Translations under genes and position numbers: made by a program
Source: Lepiota brunneoincarnata
Taxonomy: Eukaryota > Basidiomycota > Agaricomycetes > Agaricales > Agaricaceae
Assembly: GCA_023014365.1 (NCBI GenBank)
Contig: JAEBUN010000015.1
Coordinates: 186,001 to 250,000, forward strand
Length of the DNA: 64,000 nucleotides
Direction: 5' to 3'
Shown: piece after piece, positions 32,001-42,067 of the stretch
Layout of the letters: the number at the start of each line of letters is the position of its first letter
Numbering within the stretch: position 1 is the stretch's first letter
Notes under the pieces: model-generated
Told to the model about the DNA's origin: nothing
The model's database searches: none
What the model saw: only the letters and a program-made list of their open reading frames with translations

Positions 32001-32382
32001 GTTTTGCTCGCCCCTTTATAGAGGGAGGAACTTCCTCCCTCTGCTGGATTCCCTCGGGAAGCCAATCCAACCCTTGTACCTCTCCGGAGGTGCGTGGCTC
32101 CAAGAAATCGGTTCCTGGATGTCCGTCGCTGGTACAGCAAGGGCTGCCCACACTATACTCGGTCACGCCCCTATCGGGGAGTACTGCGCTAGATTCCATC
32201 CCCAGGAGGATCACTCCTGTCCTTGTGGGCTGTGGCTTGAAACCCATACTCACATACTCACTTCTTGTCCGAAGTATATACGGCGTGGCAGCTTACCCCG
32301 CGACCTCGATGCCCTCCTGGGCTTTCTGGAACGCAACCCTTCCGCATTTGCGTTCCTATCCCGGCCCCAAGGGGTGGGATAA

Positions 32383-32836
32383 CTGGGGAGGGCCTTCGGG
32401 TTATTCCCCCCTTGCGGCTTCGGTCTCGAGGAACCAACGGTTATTTGCCCCCCGCCCGAGGGCGGGGTGTAGCGATTTATGGAGAATTGACTCCTAACGC
32501 CCTTGTGGCAGAGACCCAAAGTTTTTAGAGCCTTAGTCCGTGGGGTGTAGGGATTTACGGAGAACTAACTCCTAACCCCCTTCGGGGGGGGGACCTGTTG
32601 GCCCTATCCACCCCTTGTCTGCCGCGCCCTGGTTTCCGTCAGGGTAGTGGGCTCCTCGCCCACACGCACTTCTTTATGGAGTGTAGCCTTTCGAGTCAGC
32701 GGGACTCTCTTCCCTACCTTCATTGGTAGTTATACCATGTATTAGTTGCCTTGTACGTAGCTAGTGCACGCGGACTGCGTTCGAGCACCACGTTATAAAT
32801 TGTTGATTTCAAAAAAAAAAAAAAAAAAAACAAAAA
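32383..32836 (+). other. LINE-B 3' UTR with two modules and poly(A) (copy B4)
   Basis: Two successive modules (32468-32515 and 32546-32595), each GATTTAYGGAGAAYTRACTCCTAAC followed by a short C-run/G-run hairpin and GACC. A GTGC-ACGC...GCGT-TCGA-GCAC bulged hairpin then precedes TTATAAATTGTTGATTTC and the tail. Confidence 0.8.
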
Positions 32837-32975
32837 GATTCATCCGGTGGCTGCCGCCGCTCTGGCTTCTGCAGGCTCACTCATTCACATCGAGTGGGTC
32901 CAGCAGATGGACGCACATGTAGCATGCTACACCACCGCTGTGCCTAGTGAACTGGACATTGGCACCATCAGGAAC
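32837..32975 (+). pseudogene. LINE-A ORF1 scrap between two convergent LINE-B tails
   Basis: 139 nt matching LINE-A ORF1 from gattcatccggtggc (residues equivalent to IHPVAAAALASAG) to ggcaccatcaggaac. The left neighbour is a plus-strand LINE-B tail and the right neighbour a minus-strand LINE-B tail. Its last 15 bases equal the complement of 11255-11269. Confidence 0.85.
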
Positions 32976-33260
32976 TTTTTTTTTTTTTTTTTTTTGAAAT
33001 CAACAATTTATAACGCGGTGCTCGAACGCAGTCCGTGTGCACTAGCTACATACAAGGCAACTAATACATGGTATAACTACCAATAAAGGTAGGGAAGAGA
33101 GTCCCGCTGACTTGAAAGGCTACACTCCGTAAAGAAGTGCACATGGGCGAAGAGTCCGCTACCCTGACGGAGACCAGGGTGCGACAGATGAGGGGTGAAT
33201 AGGGCCAATAGGTCCCCCCCCCAAAGGGGGTTAGGAGTCAGTTCTCCGTAAATCCCTACA
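32976..33260 (-). mobile_element. LINE-B copy B5, 3' tail fused to LINE-A sequence
   Basis: Poly(T) 32976-32995, then LINE-B 3' UTR (complement) as far as the shared string gtaaatccctaca (33248-33260). Beyond it the sequence is LINE-A 3' UTR. It is a chimeric 3' end made at a stretch common to both families. Confidence 0.82.
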
Positions 33261-34288
33261 TGCCATCCGAAGACGGCGGGGAAATAACCAACGCCCCGGC
33301 TTGGATCCAACCGGGCGCCAGGCAGAGCTACTAGCCAATACCCCCCGGGGGGGGCCTAGTCCTCTTAGTGAACGTGAACACAGTTGGGGATGCCTTGAAG
33401 AAAGCAATGAGGGCCTCGACCGTAGCCAGGACCCCCACCATGGAGTGCCTAGAGCAACTCTGGAACACGTGCTCATGAGTCTCCTCCCAAAACCCGCAGT
33501 GACAGGAATACTCTTCCTGTGGGAAAAAGTGCCTCTGATAGCTCCCTATCGGCGCATGGTTAAGAATAGCTCACGTCATCTGGGCCATCAAAGACACTGA
33601 GTGAGCGTGCGGGATCCAGGCACCACCATGGACATACATGGGCCACAGGGGACGGTCGTTGTCCCTGGCGAGCTGGAGGAAACCATGCCTGCGATGGTCA
33701 GGATCCTGGAACAAATCGATCCAGTGGTCCTGACATGAGCGCACCTCCTCCTTGCGGAGGTAGTCAAGTGAGGCCCGGGGACAAGCCCCTACCCCAACAG
33801 GAGGCAACGACCGAGCGAAGTTGTGCACCTGAGTATGGAAAGGCTACTTTGCACGTGAAGGGACCTCCCAGAAATGGACCGAGCAGGCCGGACTCCCGGC
33901 AAACCACATGGCGAGAAGGTGACAGACCACCAAGGAGTGACTCTGGGCAGAGTGTACCGAAGGGTCCACCGCCCGCCTGGCCAAGGCCATTGAGTCAGTG
34001 AACAAGATGAGACCAGCGGCGCCCTCGACAGAAACTGCCTTGGACACTGCCAGCTGAATGGCGAAGAGCTTGGCTTCAGGAGCTGTAACCTTCCCCCCCG
34101 GAAGCCGGACTGCATGAATGCAGCCCAGCCCCTGGAAAACCTGGGCAGCCAAAACCACCTGGTGGATCCGGCAGGGTGGCAGACTCATGTCTGTCACTGC
34201 CACTAGAACCCCCAGCTCAGCCTGCACCTGGGCAAGGACCCAGTCGAGAGCCATAACATGGGCCGTGAGGGCATCCTCTGCTCCCTGG

Positions 34289-35589
34289 TGATACGCTGAT
34301 TTCATGCCTATACATGAATTCCGTACTCCGGAACGATTCTCTACATAGAATCATTGGCTATATCATTAAAGAACTCTATAGAGGATTGGTACTATATCCC
34401 GTAGTAGCCAGTTCAACCGAACTGAGGATATTCGAGCCTCGGAAGTGTTCAAACCAGCTCATTATCACTAAGCTTAGTGAACCAAGCTATCAGAACGATC
34501 TCCGGAGGGATTCAGGACTCTACATAGCCTATCGAGTATACCCCAGTCGCATCAAGGGACCTTACGAGCAGTTTTCTGATGAACCCGAATGCGTTTGAAC
34601 ATAAAAGAATGTACCTAGCGGCTGTCGCAGGCGTATTACGTCTATAGCAAGTTCAATAATGATGACCGGACCACGGAACGGAACGTCCAACGTTCAGGAG
34701 GCAATACCCGATGCCCAAAACCCTAGAAATATCAAAGACTCCTAATTAACGAGTGCTTTGGGGGTCCCGGCACTTTGGCATACTGCTTAACTGAGATTAA
34801 TTACAACGGATCAAGGAATTGTCCATCCGCTATACATTCCGATCATAATTGATCCGGAAACTTAACGCGCTCGCGTGGACACAGAATAATGCAGACGAGC
34901 ACGGAACACGTCTGGCTGGATTGCCATTCGTTAATCAGAGAAAAACCCATAACCCAGGGTGAGGTAGAAATGCTGCCGAACCTTCCAAAATGTTCTACAG
35001 TGCCTGTAACAATTAAGCTTATTGTTTTCTATTTCATATTTACTATCTCCCATATGTATCTAAACAATATAAATACGGTCGCACTTGTTCGTGAAGAAGC
35101 AAGAGGTCTCACCCCTGCTTCCACACGCAAGTCTGCAAGCCGTGATCAAGAACGGTTTCAGAGGGCTATTTAGTGTGCATCGTTAAGTGTGATTTCTTCG
35201 GTTGTCGACCAACCCAGAGACAGAGACATAGACCAGAGTTCAGAGTTTAGAGTTCCAGAGTGTTAGAGACAGAGACAGAGACAGAGACCAGAGTTCAGAG
35301 ACCAGAGATCAGAGACCAGAGACCCAGCGCTTTGAATTGACAGGGATTGTCCTTTCATTGTTGCACCGTACGGCTAAGATAACTTCAACGGCTGTTCGTT
35401 AACCTCTAAAAACACTACTCTCTTGAATTTCGCTGTCAGAACGCACCCCCAGAACACCCTAAAAGACGAAACTGTTCATTATCTATCTCATTCCACTTGT
35501 ATTAGCTTAAGCTTATCGAATTGTGGCTAAGCTTAGTGAAAACAAGCCCACTATCTATATTAAAACCTACGAAAGTTTCTACCTTTTCA
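34289..35589 (+). mobile_element. LTR-H copy 2, solo LTR (1.30 kb)
   Basis: TGATACGCTGATTTCATG...CTACCTTTTCA, flanked by CTGG (34285-34288) and CCGG (35590-35593). It is an inverted duplicate of 25755-27039. TATAAATA at 35068-35075 and a GAGACA-rich tract (about 35213-35335) occupy equivalent places. It interrupts LINE-A RNase H coding sequence. Two ORFs (34314-34598 and 34889-35173) are shared with copy 1; no known domain is recognised in them. Confidence 0.8.
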
Positions 35590-37402
35590 CCGGTCGTATG
35601 AGTGGAAGTGGACCTGATCTGGGTACACATCCAAGAGATGACGCCCTGGCCAAGCCTCTGACACAATGGCGTCGAAAGGCCCAGCAAGGGCAGAAAGACG
35701 CTGGTTAGTGTTGACAACAGGCCCCTTCACCTTGATCAATTCGCAGGGAGGGAGTCTGGCTATGGACCGGACATGAGACTGGAGATCACCACTGTAGCCC
35801 CAGCCAAGGAGGGCATAAACAGGATGGCCCAGAGCAAGCATAGTATACCGCAGTTCAGCACAGTCACGAAGCTTCCAGGAATAAAAATGAATGGGGATCA
35901 GGCCCGCAATGGCCCCAACCCCCCCATTGGGCGACATCTTAAAGGCGCCGGTAATCCAGAGTGCAGTCTGGCGCTGCATCCAGCGAAGGTGGTCCAAAGT
36001 GCCCTTATACCTGGCGCCCCGGTAGTACCACAAGCGGAAGCCGTACATGACAATGGGAGCCATGCACAACCAATAAAGAAGGCGCTTCTGGTCTGGTAAA
36101 AGCCCCCGGACAGAATTACCAAGCATTCCCATAGCCTTAACCGTAGAAATAGCCTTAGTAGAGCAGAAGCAAACATGCTCCTTAAACGTAAGGGCACGAT
36201 TGAAATAGAAGCCCAAGTACCTCCAATAGGTCTTGGGCCGAAGGGGAATAGTGCCAGTGAATGGGGGAAACCCCAAGTCCACCGGGGGATTCTCACCGGA
36301 ACGATCCCATGAGAAATGGAAGAGCTCAGACTTGTCATGCTCCACGACAAGTGCGAACCGAGTAACGGGTGAGAGGGCAGACCCCTGGCCCACCCCCACC
36401 TCCACCCGGAATGGTTCAGACAGGAAGGAGTTCTAGGCATAGCTGGTAAACCTCCCCATGAGATAAGAAGCAAAGAACCGGTCCACACAAGGGGAGAACC
36501 CCTGCCAAGCCAGAACCATGAGAAGCATCCCATGATTCAGGGATGGGAAGAACTGTGCGATGTCGAAGGTGAGAACACTTGTCTTCAACCCGTGGGCCCA
36601 CCTGGCATGGGCAAGGTGCACAAGGTAGGCACCAGCATCTTCGGTGGACCGTTGAATCACACCACCGAACTGGTTCAGATGGAACACGCCAAACTTAACA
36701 GCCTCAAACTGCAAGCAGTGCGAGATCATTTTCTCGATAAGTTTACCGAGAGTGTTGAGAAGGATGATCAGTCTGAACGCCTTTGGAGTAGTATAGGAGG
36801 GCTTGCTAGGCTTCGGTATGATAACCGACATACTCTCCTTAAAGTGACAAGGCCAATGCCCACACACCATGCAGGCATCAGCGATCTGACAGACCAACCG
36901 GGTAACTGTTGGGCCTGCCAGAATGGACTTGAGGTGCGTCTACGTGATATGGTCCGGACTGGGTGACAACAAAGAGGAGCACATGCACAAGGCCTTGTGC
37001 ATCTCTAAGTCGGAGAAGACCGGCCCACTCCTGTGGAGGAAGTAGATCGATCTGATCAAGAACCCCGATATCAACCGGATGGTCATTGGCAGCGTTGTAA
37101 GAACTGTGGAGCCCTTCCCAGAGCTCCTCGAGGGTGTTGCAGGGGCGATCCCGATAGTGGATCGCCTTGCAGGGAGACCCAATCCATCAGGTCCCAGGGG
37201 CGCTTGTTGGTGGAAGCAATCTCCTCAATGTGCTCATTGAAGAAATTGCGTTTGGTGGCCTTCCAGGTCCGCTTAAACGTGCAAGCATCCTCCCGGTTCC
37301 GAGACTGAGAATACACCGCGTAGGTGCGCAAGCACTCATCCTCCCACCACAGTTTAGACTGTGAGACGACGCAGATCTCCTTGGAGTGGGTGAGCCACAC
37401 CC

Positions 37403-38082
37403 TGTCATATCCACACCAAACCTAGAGCTTAACCATTAGGCGTCGGCTTCTCGACTCCACGTGTGCTCCACACGACAACCCTATGCCCTCCGACTCAGCC
37501 CCGACTGGCTCCGACCGCAACCCTTCGCCCCGATCACGCGACCTACCTCTACACGTGCCACGATCACCTGACCCTCGGTGCTCCCATTGTCCAGTTCTCC
37601 ATTCTCCGTCCGTAATCAGAATACGTTACCAGTCTCCATACCCGTACCGGTCTCCATTCCATTCAAAATTATTCGTAATCCGCTTGTAACCATATGGGTC
37701 TCCGCTTTGCTCCGCACGTAGTCAGTACGAGTCATAATTCATCGAGCTAGTAGTATATATACCGTAGGCACTTGGCTTGTACTCCTCAGTCTGATAATCG
37801 AATCGAGCAGCGGACCAGTCCCCTGTTCCCTATCCTCCTCTCTCTCTGCCTCGCTCCGCTTCGGCCCCGACTTCCTGAAATACAGACTCGGACAGTAGGA
37901 GGGCACAGCACATAAGCTGAGGCTGCAAGTCCACTCTCCGCCCGAAGTACTCCACCTCAGTCCCGCTGTCTACGTACTGACGTCGTCCCGTCCCCCGGTT
38001 ACCTTATACCAAGGATACCACCCCGACCCTCCGCTTCAGTTCCGACCCTCCGCTTCGGTTCCGACCCGCACCGGCTCTAACA
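37403..38082 (-). mobile_element. LTR-G copy 2, solo LTR (680 bp)
   Basis: An inverted relative of 16983-17643 with ends TGTTAGAGCC and GGATATGACA on its own strand. It is flanked by a perfect CACCC duplication (37398-37402 and 38083-38087) inside LINE-A EN sequence. Near its 5' end a ~20-bp unit (cggaaccgaagcggagggt-like) is tandemly duplicated compared with copy 1, which accounts for most of the length difference. Confidence 0.88.
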
Positions 38083-38285
38083 CACCCTGGAGAAGATGCA
38101 AGAGATAGCCAGGGCCACCTCGTTGATCCTGTCGGATGAGCCCAGGTCTGGATAATCCAGGCCCATAAGCCCCGTCGAAACCTCAGCTAGAAACTTGGCC
38201 TCCTCTTCCAAATCCCGCTTCAGCAAGTGCCTGGGCACAGCCTCCTTGAAGGCTTCCAGAGGGACAGTGATCCAGAGGGGGCAAT

Positions 38286-38654
38286 TGTTAGGAGTGCCCT
38301 GTGACATGCCAGGATGTGCTATGTGCACTCCTGTGGTGAGCAGTGTGCACTTGTCTCATTGTGCTCTGAACAGTCCCACTTGTTTGTTGTTGTGTTTGTG
38401 GACTTGTAGATAGGCCTGGACACTTTTGGTAGCTAGTCATGTGGTCTAGACATGGACTTGCACCTGTGGACGCTTTTGGGACTTCCAGTCTCTCACAGCT
38501 GTCCACAGGTAAGTAGTTAGTTCTATCTCCACTCCAGTCTCTCACAGCTGTCCACAGCTTGTTCCTTTCGTTTCTAGTTGTTCCCTTCACGTAATACACT
38601 CGTTCCTTCGCTGTTAGGACTCCTCACCAGTCCCCCAACGCTCCTGCTTCAACA
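38286..38654 (+). repeat. Cop 5' LTR (369 bp)
   Basis: TGTTAGGAGTGCCC...GCTTCAACA. Matches the solo LTR split over 3235-3373 and 9954-10183 at identical length. It contains a direct repeat of CAGTCTCTCACAGCTGTCCA (near 38487 and 38535). Confidence 0.92.
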
Positions 38655-38670
38655 GGTTATGGGCCCCAGG
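38655..38670 (+). promoter_or_regulatory. Cop primer-binding site, half-tRNA(iMet) type
   Basis: GGTTATGGGCCCCAGG immediately follows the LTR's CA. It is complementary to the anticodon stem-loop of eukaryotic initiator tRNA-Met (CTGGGCCCATAACC, with one extra C here). Drosophila copia is known to prime on a cleaved initiator tRNA at this region, so the same mechanism is inferred here. Confidence 0.75.
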
Positions 38671-38724
38671 CTATAACAGCTTCAAAACGTGTTTTTACCC
38701 TTTTACTCATCTCTGCCTCTCCCA

Positions 38725-39650
38725 ATGGCTTCCAGCACTCCCCATTTCGACAAATTGAATGCTTCCAACTACCCCACATGGTCTGGAGAGATGGAGGCAT
38801 GGTTTTGAGCTTCTGGGCTGTGGAGAGTGGTATTTGGTTCTATGCTAAGTCCCTCACTCTCATCTCCCCCCACCAAAAAAGAATATCAGGCTAAGGAAGC
38901 TTGGGAGGCTAAAGCGGACAAGGCAGCTGGCTGGCTGTTTCTAATGGTGGAACCTGACCAGAGGATCCATTTCAACTTAATTCAGGACGATCCTGTGAAG
39001 ATGTGGAAGGCCCTAGAGCAAATACACCTCCAAAAGCGTGCTGGGATGTGTTTTAATGTGTATGACAACTTATTCAGCATCAAGAAGCAAGAGGACAAGT
39101 CCCTGCAGGCTTTGATGAACAGGGTGGATGAAAATACTTGAAAAATCGTGAATCTCTGCCCCTCTGGATTCACACTAGCCCAGCTGGATGAAGAACTGGC
39201 CTCTATGGCTCTCATCAGAGCCCTCCCTGCTGAGGAATTCTCCTCATTCACCTCTTCCCTCCTGCTCATGGATAAGCTTGACAAGGCTTTTCTGTGCACC
39301 AAGCCTTCGTCACAGAGGATGTTCAACGTCGTAGACGTGCTGGGGACACTGCAGGCTCCTCCCAGGCACTGGCAACACGCTCTGCACCCACTCCTTCATC
39401 CGGGAAATGCAAATTTTGTGACAAGCCTGGCCACACACTGCTCAAGTGCTACTCCTTTTTGGATGCCCAGAAGGATGCACACGAAAACACGTCGAAATCG
39501 CACTCTAGACAGCCCAGGAACCGTGCCAACAAGGCCCAGGATGTGTCACAAGACTCCCTGCCCTCTCCTGCATCCAAAAATGCGCTCAGCACCACAGAAT
39601 TTGCTAGAAATGTGAGTATAACCTCCCCCACACCTTCCCAGCTCTCCTCT
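38725..39650 (+). pseudogene. Cop gag (nucleocapsid) with two CGA-to-TGA stops and a frameshift
   Basis: ATG at 38725 (MASSTPHFDKLN...). TGA at codon 28 (38806-38808) and at 39139-39141 both replace CGA, which the fragment at 14142-15554 retains. The copia gag helical core (MWKALEQIHLQKRAG, LQALMNRVDENT) lies between them. A two-base insertion near 39290 shifts frame; the next frame carries the zinc knuckle CKFCDKPGHTLLKC. Gag forms the virus-like particle in this family. It is not expressible as it stands. Confidence 0.9.
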
Positions 39651-41503
39651 GACATTGATTGGCTTGCAGACTCAGGGGTACTTCTCATATAACCCCACAT
39701 CATCACTGGATGCATTCCTATGCTCCCCTTCACATTCCTATCCGGTTAGCTGATGATTCAGTCATTTACTCAGCTGGGGTGGGCTCTGTGGTGATTCAGC
39801 CAGTTGTAGGGGGAAAAGCGATGAGTGCAGTGCAGTTTTCACAAGTTCTCCATGTTCCTCAGCTTCAGAGCAATCTCCTGTCTTGCCTCTACCTTACTAG
39901 GCATAAAGGCCTTAATATACACATCTCTGCTTCGTCTATGGACTTCCAGAGGGATAAGAAGACTCTGTTCTGTGCTAAGATCCGTTCTAACAACACTGCT
40001 GTGCTTGAGGGAGTCACCATTGCTTCTCAGCTCGCTTCTGCAGCCTCTATCTCTCTCCCTCTTGACTTGTCACTCTGGCACAGAAGGCTCATCCACCAGA
40101 ACTATGCTGATGTGAAGAAGATGATCTCCCAACAATTGGTGACTGGTCTCACTCTCACCTCTCAGACACCTCCCGATCCTGTTTGTGAACCTTACTTGGC
40201 TGGCAAGATGCATGCTCCCTCATTTCCTCCCTCGACCAATCATACGCATGCGCCACTTGATCTTGTGCACTCAGATCTTCATGGACCACTCCCTGCACCT
40301 ACCAATCGAGGTTACAAGTACTGGATCACGTTCATTGACGACTTCCTAAAGAAGAAATCAGAGGCATTTGATGTATTTTGCACTTTCAAGTCTTGGGCAG
40401 AAAACCAGCTCTCCCGCAAGATTCACGCACTTCAGGACGATAAAGGGGGTGAATACATGTCTAATGCCTTCATCAAATTCACCACTGACTGTGGGATTGA
40501 GCAGAGACACTCTGCATGCAACTGGCCCCAACAGAATGGTTTAGCTGAACGTGCTAATCGGACAATGGGTGAGCATATTACTGCGATGCTTGCTGAAGCC
40601 CATCTCCCTCCTTCATTTTGGGGTGAATGCCTCACTGCGATGATTCATGTCTGGAATCGCCTCCCTACTGCTCCCCTTCCCAACACCACTCCTTATGAGG
40701 CCTTTTACAAACATAAGCCTGATGTTGCTTACCTACAAGTCTGGGGGTGCACCACATATGTTCATGTGCAGAAAGACAAGCGGACATTGCTTGGACCACA
40801 CCTGCAACGGTGTATATTCATTGGCTATCCTATTGGCTACAAGGTATGGAGGTTTTACAATTCTGTGACTAAACAAGTTGTGATCTCAGAGAGAGCTGAC
40901 TTTGATGAACAGCACTTTCCTGGACTGTCTAGTGTGCAGATGACTGCACCATGTCCACTGGCTGTCCCATCTGCTCCGTCTAACTTTCCCTCACATTCCA
41001 ACTCCAATCCAGGATTTACTCCTCCACCCACTGCACCAACTCCATTACCACCCTCCTCTCCGCATTCTAAGGGAGTACCACCTCTTGACGATGAGGGGGT
41101 ATCTCCAGTTATCCCATCCATTCCTATTCATCCTCCTCAAAATGTACCACTCCTTGCTCCACCTCCTATCATTCCTCCTGTTCCTGCACCTCCTCTTGAT
41201 ATTGCACCACCTCCTGTACCACCATTGCTCCCAACTGCTCCACGATGCTCTGCACATGTGAGATGGTCACCTGGTGAGTGGTGGAAGGTCAGAGATCCTC
41301 CACCTCCTGTCCCTGACAGTGATGATGAGGAGGAAGCTGATCTAGCTGTTGAGAATGGCTTTCAAGATGTTGAGTTTGCTGACAACACAGAAGACCCAGG
41401 CTTCCGTACCTTCAAGGCTGCAATGTCTGCACCTGATAGGACTCAATGGCAAGGTGCCTGCAATGACGAGATGATGTCTTTAATGGGTAACAACACTTGG
41501 TAA
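39651..41503 (+). pseudogene. Cop protease and integrase
   Basis: The protease active-site region (DSGATSHM in the other copy) is broken by a one-base deletion here. The frame then runs open to 41503. Pre-integrase helix HRRLIHQNYADVKKMI; integrase core with the D,D,E pattern in LVHSDLHGPL, DDKGGEYMSN and NGLAERANRTM, followed by FIGYPIGYKVWRF. A Pro-rich linker (PPPTAPTPLPPSSP) leads to ARCSAHVRW-like sequence before RT. A TAA after GNNTW ends the frame, where IVELPP continues. The integrase core itself looks complete. Confidence 0.9.
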
Positions 41504-42020
41504 ATCGTTGAGCTCCCTCCTAGCAAGACAGCTATCAACTCAGATTGGGTGTTCCGAGTCAAGCTCAAGGCTGATGACTCCGTGGAGTGCTACAAGGGTA
41601 CTCTCAATGCCCTGGATTTGACTATACTGAAGTCTTTGCTCCCACATATCGCCCTGCATCCCTACACCTTATTCTGGCCTTGGCAGCCAAAGAAGGCTAT
41701 TCACTTTGTTCTGTTGACATTTCATCTGCTTTCACTTATGGGAACTTGGATGAAGAGATTTACATGCACCAACCTGAAGGCTACCACGAGGGAGGTCCTA
41801 ACCATGTTTGCAAGCTTACCAAGTCACTCTATGGCCTCAAACAGGCTGCTAGACAGTGGAACAAGAAGCTATATGACGTCTTTAGCTCTCTGGACTACAC
41901 CAAGCTCAAGTCAGACAACTCTGTGTATGTTTACAGCAAGGGCGATGTTCATGTTATTGTTCTCATCTTCATTGATGACATCACACTTGTGTCCAAGAAT
42001 AATCAAGCCATGAACAGAAC

Positions 42021-42033
42021 AGTAGCTAAGCTG

Positions 42034-42035
<2 letters not shown>
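42021..42035. repeat. Target-site duplication of LINE-B copy B6 (partner 44574-44588)
   Basis: agtagctaagctgtc is identical on both sides of the LINE-B insertion in Cop RT. Confidence 0.95.

Positions 42036-42067
<32 letters not shown>

Larger units (their letters stand above)
27132..32382 (+). pseudogene. LINE-B ORF2 (EN-RT-RNase H), interrupted and internally deleted, copy B4
   Basis: ATG at 27132 overlaps the ORF1 TAG. After ~19 codons LINE-A A5 intervenes; coding resumes at 29090 (YILLDSYLELYKNDFD-like). EN motifs: VQEPPW, GNFNCHSERW (the usual Asp of GDFN is Asn) and KDHTPL in place of SDH. At ~30157 EN joins RT by a deletion with frame loss (WVGLLADC*). From 30178 a 734-codon frame runs through FDIAQFFPSLNH, YVDD, RNase H and the CPCGLWLETHTHILTSC finger to the stop at 32382, but ~35 residues between ILAVL and VDVGVGQG are deleted in frame. 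The RT palm is therefore broken although the frame stays open. Confidence 0.85.
16435..32836 (+). mobile_element. LINE-B copy B4, full-length element broken by four nested insertions
   Basis: Pieces 16435-16982, 17649-17823, 24401-25750, 27044-27187 and 29090-32836 read in order as one LINE-B: 5' end catcgcttcttgatctgg, ORF1, ORF2, 3' UTR and A-tail (32811-32836, with one C). The interruptions are LTR-G (16983-17643), LINE-A A2 (17824-24385), LTR-H (25755-27039) and LINE-A A5 (27188-29074). Each insertion has its own target duplication. The LINE-B itself has no matching duplication: repeat C is on the left and a LINE-A ORF1 scrap is on the right. Confidence 0.9.
33261..38285 (-). pseudogene. 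LINE-A copy A6 (EN to 3' UTR), decayed and interrupted by two solo LTRs
   Basis: A minus-strand LINE-A in three blocks: 33261-34288 (3' UTR, finger, RNase H), 35590-37397 (RNase H start, RT, linker) and 38088-38285 (end of EN). LTR-H sits at 34289-35589 and LTR-G at 37403-38082. There are many stops, frameshifts and deletions; the YVDD region is deleted (GQGSALSPV joins TRFALVVEHDKSE near 36365). CpG sites are mostly TpG/CpA, marking an old copy. The EN end is cut by the Cop LTR at 38286. Confidence 0.85.
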
